Assembly (NCBI GenBank): GCA_036898135.1
Contig: CM072512.1
Span: 8,339,484-8,403,483, forward strand
DNA length: 64,000 bases
Source of the DNA: Oncomelania hupensis
Taxonomy: Eukaryota > Mollusca > Gastropoda > Littorinimorpha > Pomatiopsidae
Direction of reading: 5' to 3'
Shown here: positions 55,893-64,000 of the stretch, one piece after another
Layout of the letters: each line of letters opens with the position of its first letter
How positions within the stretch are numbered: the first letter of the stretch is position 1
Made by a program: the position numbers and the translations under genes
Notes under the pieces: generated by a model
The model's input: the letters and a program-made list of their open reading frames with translations, nothing else
Databases searched by the model: none
Told to the model about the DNA's origin: nothing

Positions 55893-57462
55893 CACAGGCG
55901 GCGGAAGCAGGGGGGGCAGGGGGGCCATGCCCCCCCCCTAGAAAAATGTTGGAGGGGGCAGCCTTATATATTGCCCCCTCCAATAATGAGTAGTGGTGTG
56001 TTTTTTTTGTTTGTTTTTTTTTCCCAGGGCATTAAAGGATTTTTTTTCTTCAAATGGAATCAAGCAATACAAGTGCTTATCATCATAATCATCATCATCA
56101 CCCTCTGATCAGTAAGAGAAGTTCGTCCCTTCGTCATCATTTCCTGTCGACGTGTCATAATCGTTAGCCTTAGCGTAGATCAACGTGACCGACAGTTTTC
56201 GCCATCGTGCACGTCACAGTCGCGTTTTGAAAACTTTAATTTGCTGTCAGTTTTTACAGTCTACCGTTTTCAATATCAGCAATTTTCTCGACTACAAGTG
56301 AAGAAGTCAGCAAAATGGCAAATGCTTTGACAACTGGTGTTATTGTTCCTCGCCAAGCATCCCGACAGACTCTCCGTGACAACCAACCTGCGGCCACTCC
56401 AGAAGAATATTTCAAGATTAGCATTGCCATTCCTTTCTTGGAACACCTGTCAACCGAATTGGACTCGAGGTTCAAAAATGCTGGTCTAACAGTTGATGGT
56501 CTACGTCTAGTGCCAAGCACTTTAATAGACAACCAGGATGGTTTCATGCAGGTTCCAGAAGGGGTGATGCTGGCAATGTTGTGGGAGTCTGACCTACCAG
56601 ACAACGCTACCCGTGATGCAGAATACCAACGGTGGGTTTGCAAATGGCGAAGTGCTGCTGAGAATGCGACAGCTATCATCCCATCCACGGCATCAGAAGC
56701 ACTGAAACATTGTGACAGGGATTTTTTTTTTTTATCCCAACCTGTTCATCATGCTTTAGAACCTTTGCACCCTACCTGTCACTACTGCCGAGTGTGAGCG
56801 TTCAAACAGTCAGTTCCGCAACCTGAAAAACTACCTGCGCTCTACTATGGGGCAACAGAGACTAAATGGACTTTCTTTACTGAAAGTGCACAGGGATGTT
56901 GATATTGACTTCAAAGAGGCAGTGAACTGTTTTGCCAGAAGATACAATTCACAAATGGTATTAATGCCGAGGAACCTAGTGCAGCAAGACTGAATTAAGT
57001 GAAAGCAGGGCGGTGATGTTCATAAACTACAAGGTAAAGCTTTATACCGTTAACGATCAACAAAAAGTAGTGAATAATAATAGTATACAAAACATCTCTG
57101 CTGATAAATAAATGTGTGTGTGTGTGTTTTTTTAAGGGAGGGGCAGAGGATAATTTTTGTACCCCAGAGTTTGTCAGTTCAATTGTTCAAAAAGCTCAAA
57201 GTCCCAGACCATCACAGATGGCTTTTTCAAGGTTCAGATTGCACCAGATTGCGCCATTTTGCATCCTTGAAAAAAAAAATTTCCGGGGGAGCATGCCCCC
57301 GGACCCCCCTAGAAGGCTCGGCGCTTCGCGCCTTCGCTAAATCTGTAACCCCCACCCCCACCCTCGACTTTTCCCAGGTTTGGCCCTGATGTCAGTAAAT
57401 AGTGTGTGGCCCCCCCCCCCCCCCCCCCCCCCCCCAATCCTGAGCAGCTTCCGCCGCCTGTG
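55893..57462 (+). mobile_element. hAT-related DNA transposon insertion
   Basis: The 16-bp ends CACAGGCGGCGGAAGC and GCTTCCGCCGCCTGTG are perfect inverted repeats. CGTCC lies outside each (55888-55892, 57463-57467). The flanks carry continuous gypsy sequence, which proves insertion. The interior encodes only the C-terminal part of a hAT-type transposase and has G/C-rich sub-ends (ATGCCCCCC, GCATGCCCCCGGACCCCCC). A 5-bp duplication is shorter than the 8 bp usual for hAT. Confidence 0.8.
56315..56993 (+). pseudogene. hAT transposase C-terminus (hATC dimerisation domain)
   Basis: The frame 56315-56797 (160 codons) contains EEYFKISIAIPFLEHLSTEL and KWRSAAENATAII. A frameshift in the T-run at 56721-56733 and a TAG precede LPVTTAECERSNSQFRNLKN, LRSTMGQQRLNGLSLL and a stop at about 56993. 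This is the hATC domain of THAP9-unrelated, PRKRIR-like hAT proteins. The DDE core and zinc finger are absent. Confidence 0.75.
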
Positions 57463-57680
57463 CGTCCTGAAAGGGATAAAATGCAACGCTTTCAGGATAC
57501 ACTCCAGGTGCAAGAAAAAAGGCAAGTTAGGTCATTTAAAGGGTTGGCAAATCATTACCGCAGATTTGTCCCAAATTTTGCTGCTATAGCGTCACCCTTG
57601 ACAGACTTGACAAAAGGAGGGAAGAGAGGACTTGTGACGTGGAGCGGCGCGTGTGAAGAAGCGCTTAGGGCACTGTGATA
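57463..57680 (+). mobile_element. Decayed gypsy pol, continuation after the hAT insertion
   Basis: RPERDKMQRFQDTL, QVRSFKGLANHYRRFVPNF and ASPLTDLTKGGKRGLVTWS: the RT-RNase H connection region. It ends in CEEALRAL, where repeat X begins. Confidence 0.85.
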
Positions 57681-57747
57681 TTTACGGGCGTATATTATTA
57701 GCATGTATGTGAAAGTGGATAATGTAAGGACACAGATTGTAAAATCT
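57672..57747. repeat. Repeat X, copy 2a: empty-site relative of RTE copy C
   Basis: CTGTGATATTTAC, then TTAGCATGTATGTGAAAGTGG, ATAATGTAAGGACACAGATT align with 38267-38298 joined directly to 41543-41573. It shows the sequence without the copy C insertion. RTE fragment F follows at once. Confidence 0.7.
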
Positions 57748-57948
57748 GCAAAGCACAGTGCAAGGAGGCAGAAGAAGAGGGAGACAGAAAAAGAAGTGGG
57801 ACGACAACATTCGAGAATGGACTGTCTTGACACTGAACGAAGCCATGAGGGTTGCTGAGGACAGAGAAAGATGGAGCATGCTGGTTAAGCGATCATCTTT
57901 GGTGCCCCAACGACCTTCGAGTTACGGGATAGGATAGGATAGGATTAT
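57748..57948 (+). mobile_element. RTE-like LINE fragment F, 3' end only
   Basis: From GCACAGTGCAAGGAGGCAG to GGGATAGGATAGGATAGGAT, 200 bp covering the basic C-terminus, the TAG stop and the terminal repeat. Strongly 5'-truncated. Confidence 0.9.
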
Positions 57949-58343
57949 ATTTGTATTGCATTCGTATTATAGCGTGTGAATTTTGTGCGTTTCAAATCAC
58001 AATAAACCTGGCCCATCAACAGGATACTGTATACTGGTTCAAACGTTTACAATGACTCAAGGATCATTTTCCTCATTTACCTGCTCAGCAGGCCAGGTGG
58101 TAACAGGTTTTATACTCTCCAAGAACTGCTGGCGTGTTTATGCGTAGTGTATTCATCAAGGTCATGTTCTTGTTTTTAAAAAAAAGTATTTTAATAATGG
58201 TTTAATCCAGGTTGTCAACGGGTTATAGTTGTTTTGCATTTAAGTTTACCACCGAGCTGAGTGTGTCTCAGGGTCACAGGGGCGGATCAGTTTGTTTTTG
58301 GGGGGAGGTTTCCAAAATTCTATTAAAGGGACTTACTCGATAA
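57949..58343. repeat. Repeat X, copy 2b (non-coding)
   Basis: Continues the alignment with 41655-42060. After 58275 it becomes unrelated G/T-rich sequence that starts CAGGGGCGGATCAG. Confidence 0.55.
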
Positions 58344-58347
58344 ATGT

Positions 58348-59487
58348 TAATGACGGTCAAGAAACGCTTCAACATTGGCAGGATACGCACTTTTCCAGGA
58401 GCAGACATCGGAAGTGACCCCAATCTTGTGATGATGTCTTTCCGGCTTCACTTGAAGAGAGTAAACACAGCAAAGTGCACTAGACTGAAGTTCGACCTGG
58501 ACAAACTGCAAGACCCGGAGGCGGCAGAAATATTTCAGGCCACATTTGGAGGAAAATTTGCACCACTGCTCATTTTGGGAGCTTGTGAAGTAGATGTCAA
58601 CACCATGACCACCACCTTCAACTTAGCTGTGACAGATGCCGCCACGGAGATCCTTGGAAAGTACCGGTCAAAGGAGAAGCTGTGGATCACACCTGAACTT
58701 TTGGACCTGTGTGATAAACAAAGAGAGATGAAAGAGAAAAAGAATACCTCACATGATGCTGATGCCTACCGAAAAATCTACAATGAAATCCGAAAAGGCA
58801 TGCGCACAGCAAAGGAGAACTGGATAGAAGATCAATGCCAGGAAATAGAGAACAGTCTGAACAAGAACAACAGCAAGAAGGCCTACCAGACTGTGAAGCG
58901 GATGACAAGTGTTAAACAGCCCAAGGTCTCCACGATCCAAAGCAAGTCTGGCTTATGCCTTACAGACGAACAAGAAGTCTTGGACAGATGGACAGAGTAC
59001 TGCTCTGACATTTACAACCACAAACCGAACAGACCCATCAGTTCTAGCATGTCCAGAGAACAGAGAAGACGAAGAAATCCTCCCAATTCTCCGAGAAGAG
59101 GTTGAGGCAGCAGTGCAATCGCTGAAGAAGGTAAAGTCAGCGAGAGTGGACAACATACCCGCGGAACTGCTTCAAGCAGGAGGAGAAGGGATGATCGACG
59201 CACTCACCATTATCTGTAACAAGATCCGGCAGAGTGGGGAGTGGCCTACACCATGGACCCAGTCGCTTGCCATCACTCTTCCCCAAAAAGGTAACCTTCA
59301 GGAATGTGAAAATTACCGCACCATCAGCCATCCCAGCAAGGTCCTCCTGAAAATAATACTCAACAGGTTGAAACCCCAAGCCCAACAAATAATAGCCGAA
59401 GAGCAAGCAGGATTTAGGGCAGGGTGAAGTACCACTGAACAGATTTTCAACCTCAGAAAAATCTGTGAGAAATATCTACAGCACCAG
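58348..59487 (+). mobile_element. RTE-like LINE fragment I, internal part
   Basis: Starts at GGTCAAGAAACGCTTCAAC (endonuclease end) and stops in CTACAGCACCAG (before the RT palm). The frame 58344-59105 gives SFRLHLKRVNTAKCTRLKF and LLDLCDKQREMKEKKNT. The position equivalent to the copy C stop is TCA (Ser) here. The last His of SDH is replaced (SDPNLVMM). Truncated at both ends, so not a simple retrotransposition product. Confidence 0.9.
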
Positions 59488-59494
59488 ATATATA

Positions 59495-59830
59495 TGTTAT
59501 ATGTGTGTGTGTGTGTGTGTATTTCGATTTGCATCAGATAGCCGTTCATCATGAATGCATGCCTGTAGGCTGTGAGAGACGAAAATCCAGCATGCAGCCT
59601 GTGAGTATACGTATGTGTCGGACATCGGACTACTGCCATGTCGGATTATCTTTTCACAAGTCAGTGCGTCGGACTAGCAGTGCGGCGTACAATTAACACG
59701 TCGGATCAATGAGCGTTGGACTATCAGTACACTTTGATTTTGTTGGAACAACGCTACGACGGACAAAAAAATGCGTCGGACCATCGCCACGTCGGATAGT
59801 GAATGACGGACTATCGCCCCGACCCCAGCT
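59495..59830. repeat. GT tract, then degenerate TCGGAC-motif array
   Basis: (GT)n at about 59502-59521, then at 59615-59820 at least eight variants of CGTCGGACTATCGCC and CACGTCGGATTAT spaced 20-40 bp apart. Same motif family as 290-500. Confidence 0.5.
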
Positions 59831-59880
59831 TGTTTAACTGACGGCACTGTGCAGTAGCATAAATGCGTGGTGGTCAAAGG

Positions 59881-60315
59881 ATGAAGTCTAACATGTTTTT
59901 CTTTCTGTTGGTACTTTGTTTTCTTTATATTATTTTTTCAGAAGAAGAAATTGAACAAGTACATTCAGAAACGGTGACATCTCCGGAAACACCCTGTTTC
60001 GAGACACAGATTACAACAGCTCACAGTCAGACCACCTCACCAAGTGTTTCCTATCGGTCCACTTCGCCAAGGCCTTTCTGCCAGTCCAGCAGCTCACCAA
60101 GGCTTCCAAGTAATCCCAGCTCACCAAGGCTTCCAAGTAATCCCAGCTCACCAAGGCTTCCAAGTAATCCCAGCTCACCAAGGCTTTGGGGTCAGTCCAG
60201 CTCCCCCAGGCCTCCCAATCTTCCATCCAGTTTCGGAAGAACTGCAACAGCCCAGTTCACCAAGACATTCTACTTCACCGATGCCAATAAGCTCATCTAA
60301 GCACAGCTCATCTAA
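59881..60315 (+). CDS. Ser/Pro-repeat protein, possibly an exon; unrecognised
   Basis: ATG 59881 (or 59863) opens MKSNMFFFLLVLCFLYIIFS, signal-peptide-like, followed by an acidic stretch and three in-frame 27-bp repeats encoding PRLPSNPSS plus two diverged units (60099-60215). The Ser/Pro-rich character continues in the next frame (SSPRHSTSPMPISSSKHSSS), implying a one-base shift near 60230. The hydrophobic stretch ends TTATTTTTTCAG, a possible splice acceptor, so the true exon may start at EEEIEQ. No family recognised. It could also be part of the LINE whose end follows. Confidence 0.3.
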
Positions 60316-60318
60316 GCA

Positions 60319-60792
60319 CCTAAGCAGTGGAATTTCCTTCCCTCCCATATCCGCAACATACAATCAACACAAGCATTCAAAAAGGCCCTCAAAACCCACC
60401 TCTTCAAACTGCATTATTCAGACTGATTTGTATCCCGCTGCCATTCTCTCCTCTTTTGTCTCTGTCTGATCCGTAAGTGTATACACGGCTGTACATATTT
60501 ATACTGTTTTTCCTCTTGGGCCTAACCGGGCATATAGATAGCTGTGAATAGGTTTTTTGCTATTCTATTTCTGTCTTTTCTGTCATTTGTGTACATAGTT
60601 GTAAATAGTCTATTTCTGTCTTTTTTTTGTAATTTGTGTACATAGTTGTAAATAGTTGTACCCTTACTGTTCTGTCTTTTGGTGTACTGTAGCAAAAGCA
60701 ATGTTTTATCGAGTGCATGTATTTATATGTTGTGATTATGTAAAGCGTGGTGAGTCTGGTCATAGTCTGGAGTACCCGCTATATAAAAATCC

Positions 60793-60870
<78 letters not shown>
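60319..60870 (+). mobile_element. CR1/L2-like LINE 3' end with (ATT)n tail, copy 2
   Basis: QWNFLPSHIRNIQSTQAF, then KALKTHLFKLHYSD and a stop (60319-60429), the C-terminal signature of CR1/L2-type ORF2, then a 3' UTR matching 35370-35690, ending GAGTACCCGCTATATAAAAA, TCCG and (ATT)n to 60870. It links that 3' UTR to its coding family. Confidence 0.85.
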
Positions 60871-60872
<2 letters not shown>

Positions 60873-61789
60873 AGACATCCACCCTAGAAATCAATTTTAA
60901 CAAACCCTGATGGCCGCTGTGTTTTTTTTCCCGGAGCCTGGCTGTTGGTCTTGATAGAGAGCTGCAATCAACCAAACGCAATAGAGATTGCCTACCTGTG
61001 GATGTACTTTTTGGCAGAAATGGAGATATGTGCTCCTGACACACAGAGCAAACGTTATAGAACATATTATGAAAGAAAGTTCATTGCAGCAGCTAAAATT
61101 CTTTGCAGAGCGATCAAGGTTCTAAGTCCACCTTTCTAACAAATATCTTCTTATGGTCAGGAGTTTGGTGCGCCATGTTTACTGGTCCAGTTCAGACAGG
61201 GACAGGAAGCTGGACATTATGATTGCGTAACAGTCCAAGTGCTTCCTCTCCAAGAAAGAGAAGATGGGCGAAATATCTGATTCACGGTATAGTCAGAGAC
61301 TGAAAGGAGTGCGGCAGAAACCGAACCTTCCGTTTGCTCGTTCTTAAAACTGTACATTTTAGTAAAGCAAAGAACAGCAAGTGGTTTTGCAGGCTCTGTA
61401 CAGAATCAGTCGCAGTGGGCATGACCCAGTGTGAATTCTGCTAGCAGGGGGTACACGTCGACTGTGCAGGTGTGGAACAACATGAAACGCACTTTACCTG
61501 TGAATGTTGTGAAATATAATCCAACCAGTTGATCGTTTCTGTTTCGTAATCGGACTCTTGTTGTCCTTTTATAAGTGACCATGACAAACAAAACATGTCA
61601 GGAAAGTATTACATGAATGCAAAGCAAAGTTCTGCATTTCAGTTCATCACACTGTAAGTTACAGGTTGCGACTTTTTGGTCTGCTAGTGTGTTACACACC
61701 ATCTTGTAAGATTTCAAACACTGTTGACAAAATATAGTTCGTTTTTTTTGGAGGGACTTAACTTTTTTTTAATGCTATCATTTTTTGAC
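60871..61789. other. No gene seen
   Basis: Non-coding AT-rich DNA. A 64-codon plus-strand frame at 60945 has no recognised domain. Confidence 0.35.
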
Positions 61790-62345
61790 TCACACGCATA
61801 GCAATGTGAGCCTATGTACTCACTTCCTTCATCCACCACCCCCCATTCACCCCCTCTTCCCAAAAAAAAACAAAAAAAAGAAAAAGAAAAAAAAAACCAA
61901 ATCCAGATTTATACAAATTTGTGCGAGATGAGTCCTTCATAATCCAAAAATGACATTTTAAAAAATCATAAATTGTCCGTCCATCTGTCTGTCCGCTTTT
62001 CGCCGTCTGTGCAAAATTTGCAAGTGGGTCAATATCTCAGAACCTATTTCAATTATCACAATCAAACTGGCTAAGACATGATGGTGTATATCCATGAGAC
62101 CTCGTAAATGACCAGTGAATAAAACTTCACTTGAAGGTCAAGGTCACAGGGTCAACAAATGTTAATTTAAAAAATGTCAAATTTTCCCCCCAAAAATGTG
62201 TTTTTTTTCTTCTAAGTTATTAATATAGAATTTACGATTATTTGATGCATGATAGGTATTAATTTGACACACCTACTTTGCAAATTTGGTCAACCTCACT
62301 CTAAGGTCAAGGTCACAGGGGTTGTCCAAAGCCGGTTCGTATAGG
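61790..62345. repeat. Interspersed repeat, relative of 32130-32540 and 42070-42300
   Basis: Shared phrases: GCATAGCAATGTGAGCC, CAAATTTGTGCGA(G)ATGAGTCC, GTCTGTCCG, AACCTATTTCAATTATCAC, CTCACTCTAAGGTCAAGGTC. Non-coding. Confidence 0.5.
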
Positions 62346-62707
62346 TTCTTTGAAGTGATGTTGACCCTAAACAATGACAGATATAAAGTCCAAACTTGTT
62401 GTATTTAGAGATGACAGATTGATCTTTCATACATTTTCAGTTTTTGTGTTGGTCCTGAAGATCAAGGTCATTTTTGGCCTTGCAAAATTTTTAAAAAAAA
62501 AGGTCATCGTATAGTGGTATGGTTGTACATTTAACCCATTGTATGCAACAACATTGGGTTATTTGATCATACATGAGCATGAGAGATCATGTGTAAGTCA
62601 AGGTCATAACAAGGTCAGGGTCACTGAAGGTCATGGTCATCCCAAAGTCACTGTTTTTTATGTGTGCATAATACAACTTTTGCTAGGTCAAGGTCATCTC
62701 AAGGTCA
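62138..62707 (+). repeat. Cluster of six TCAAGGTCA motifs
   Basis: Exact TCAAGGTCA at 62138, 62307, 62462, 62598, 62688 and 62699, with more AGGTCA half-sites between. This is the extended half-site bound by ERR, SF-1 and FTZ-F1 class nuclear receptors. It is part of a repeat, so function is not implied. Confidence 0.7.
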
Positions 62708-62715
62708 AGATCATA

Positions 62716-63454
62716 GAAAGATCAAAGTCGGTTTTATTTTGCATTTTAATCAAATTAATGCCACAGGTTGTTTTTTTCTTTCTGGGCAATCATTTTGATT
62801 TTAAATATTGCAAGTTCCAAAAAAATAATGAGCATTTGAGTATTTTGGGCTCTGCCATTCTAATTTTGTTTCAAACCATTTCTCTGTAAGTAAGCTTAGT
62901 ATTATAAACTTGAAATAATGGTGATGTTTTCAGCTACTTTAGGGGTAAAGGCCATTTTTAAGCATTCACGCAGTCTGATTTCCATGCAAACTCCACAGAA
63001 AAACGCACAAGGGAAAGACGTTTTTGTAGTGAAATTCAAGCGTACGCAGTAATCGTTGAGTGAATGACGCTTTATCTCTTGTGTATACAAATAGTGTAAA
63101 GCCAAAGTATTACTGATTTCTTGTTAAATACTTTGACGCCCGAGTTCTTGTCGGCGGACTAGGTACCAAAAAAGGCATGCACACCTTTTCATTTGTTGGG
63201 TTTTATGTTCTAAGAATTTATAGTGTTCATTGTTTACAAGTTACAACAGTAGTAAGCATTGTTTTGGAATTAAAAGGAAGCAGAGTTGTTTGAACTGATC
63301 CGAATGGGCATTTTTCCGCGAAATAAAATAGGCAGAACAATATTTAACCGATGTTGAAATTTATTTCTGTTTATTTTTACTTTCTTTCTGCCTTTTTATT
63401 TTTTCTTTCTTTTTCTTTTTTTTTTATTGCAGTTTGTTTACGTTTTTTTCTCTC
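62716..63454. other. No gene seen
   Basis: AT-rich non-coding sequence; T-runs near 63405-63425. Confidence 0.4.
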
Positions 63455-63459
63455 TCCCG

Positions 63460-63462
<3 letters not shown>

Positions 63463-63510
<48 letters not shown>
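63463..63510. repeat. (CT)n microsatellite
   Basis: CT dinucleotide tract of about 48 bp. Confidence 0.95.
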
Positions 63511-63512
<2 letters not shown>

Positions 63513-63624
63513 ACTTAAAGAAAGGTGAATAAATTCGTGATATATGTCTTTTAATTAAAAACTGATTCATAGCCTGTCTCAAAAAAGATACTAATTTGTA
63601 ACAGGACATTTTAGCCCACTGCAC

Positions 63625-63872
63625 CACTCAGTGTCAAACCAGTCGAGTCTCGAATGTTGTCTTCCCACCTCTTTTTCTGTCTCCCTTTTCTTCTGTCTCC
63701 TTGCACCGCGCCTTGCAGGATAGTCTTTGCTAGGCCTGGTGCTCTGGTGATGTGGCCATACCATCGGAGATTCCGTTTCTTAACCACTGTGAGCATGTCA
63801 TCGTGTCGTCCAATGGCTTGTGTGATGGTCTGTCAGGCTTCGTCATTGGTGATGTGCTGGGTATAGGAAATT
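63625..63872 (-). mobile_element. RTE-like LINE fragment J
   Basis: The complement of the RT C-terminal block: VKKRNLRWYGHITRAPGLAKTILQG and KKRWEDNIRDSTGLTLS-like reading on the minus strand. It lacks the terminal repeat and both ends; it stops in GTATAGGAAAT. Confidence 0.85.
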
Positions 63873-64000
63873 CCACCCATCTTTTGCATGCAAACTTATC
63901 GCCCAACAACTGCCTATATGTAAATAATGGCAGAAAGCAAGATGAAAGACTTTGTAACCGAAAAATCCGATTTTCTCAAAACTAGGGTTGATGGACTTGC
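63873..64000. other. No gene seen
   Basis: Window end; no recognisable feature. Confidence 0.4.

Noticed and set aside
58275..58320. hAT end (CAGGGGCGGATC)
   Set aside because: Only one end is visible and there is no inverted partner within reach.
59313..59639. 108-codon minus-strand frame
   Set aside because: Antisense of RTE fragment I fused to a GT microsatellite.

Overview
The window looks like gene-poor, repeat-dense genomic DNA of a marine invertebrate, most likely a lophotrochozoan and probably a gastropod mollusc. This is inferred from the retroelement mix (RTE-like, Nimbus/I-like and CR1/L2-like LINEs; Ty3/gypsy elements with integrase before reverse transcriptase), the long (ATT)n and (ATC)n tracts, and the TCAAGGTCA-rich repeat. 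No bacterial operons, rRNA genes or CRISPR arrays are present. Almost every long open frame is retrotransposon, transposon or microsatellite. The only host-gene candidates are a signal-peptide first exon with a TATA box on the minus strand near 26.9-27.1 kb and, less surely, a Ser/Pro-repeat open frame near 59.9 kb.

Layout. 0-4.8 kb: simple repeats and LINE scraps. 4.8-6.0 kb: a TIR-bounded element carrying the start of a THAP-domain gene and, facing it, the start of a gene resembling the N-terminus of SWIM/YqaJ-type proteins. 6.0-12.5 kb: a full-length RTE-like copy with target-site duplication (TSD) and a later internal tandem duplication, a decayed gypsy LTR, and a second RTE copy. 12.5-18.8 kb: microsatellites, a CR1-like RT fragment and a 19-bp minisatellite. 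18.8-21.9 kb: nested RTE, gypsy and CR1-like fragments. 22-25.2 kb: CT tracts, CRE-containing diverged repeats and a 1.96-kb unclassified TIR element with a 6-bp TSD. 25.7-31.8 kb: an RNase H-bearing LINE relic, the putative secreted-protein exon, and a nearly intact Nimbus/I-like LINE. 32-36.2 kb: a 74-bp-arm hairpin and a 2.56-kb foldback element. 38.3-41.5 kb: an RTE copy with a 5' inversion, 12-bp TSDs and one internal stop. 43.7-53.7 kb: two minus-strand RTE copies, one split by a young complete LTR retrotransposon (634-bp LTRs, one mismatch, TAGTG TSD). 54-57.7 kb: a decayed second gypsy lineage interrupted by a hAT-related insertion. 57.7-64 kb: RTE fragments, a CR1-like 3' end and a TCAAGGTCA cluster.

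The same RTE-like family supplies at least ten segments here. Its stop codon sits in the first unit of a terminal ATAGG-type repeat, so it has almost no 3' UTR. Three gypsy-type copies from at least two lineages all encode integrase upstream of reverse transcriptase (the Gmr1-like arrangement). The youngest has lost most of its RT and all of its RNase H while keeping an open gag-protease-integrase frame, so it would need RT supplied in trans. Reading frames and boundaries were worked out by eye; identity levels and family names are approximate.
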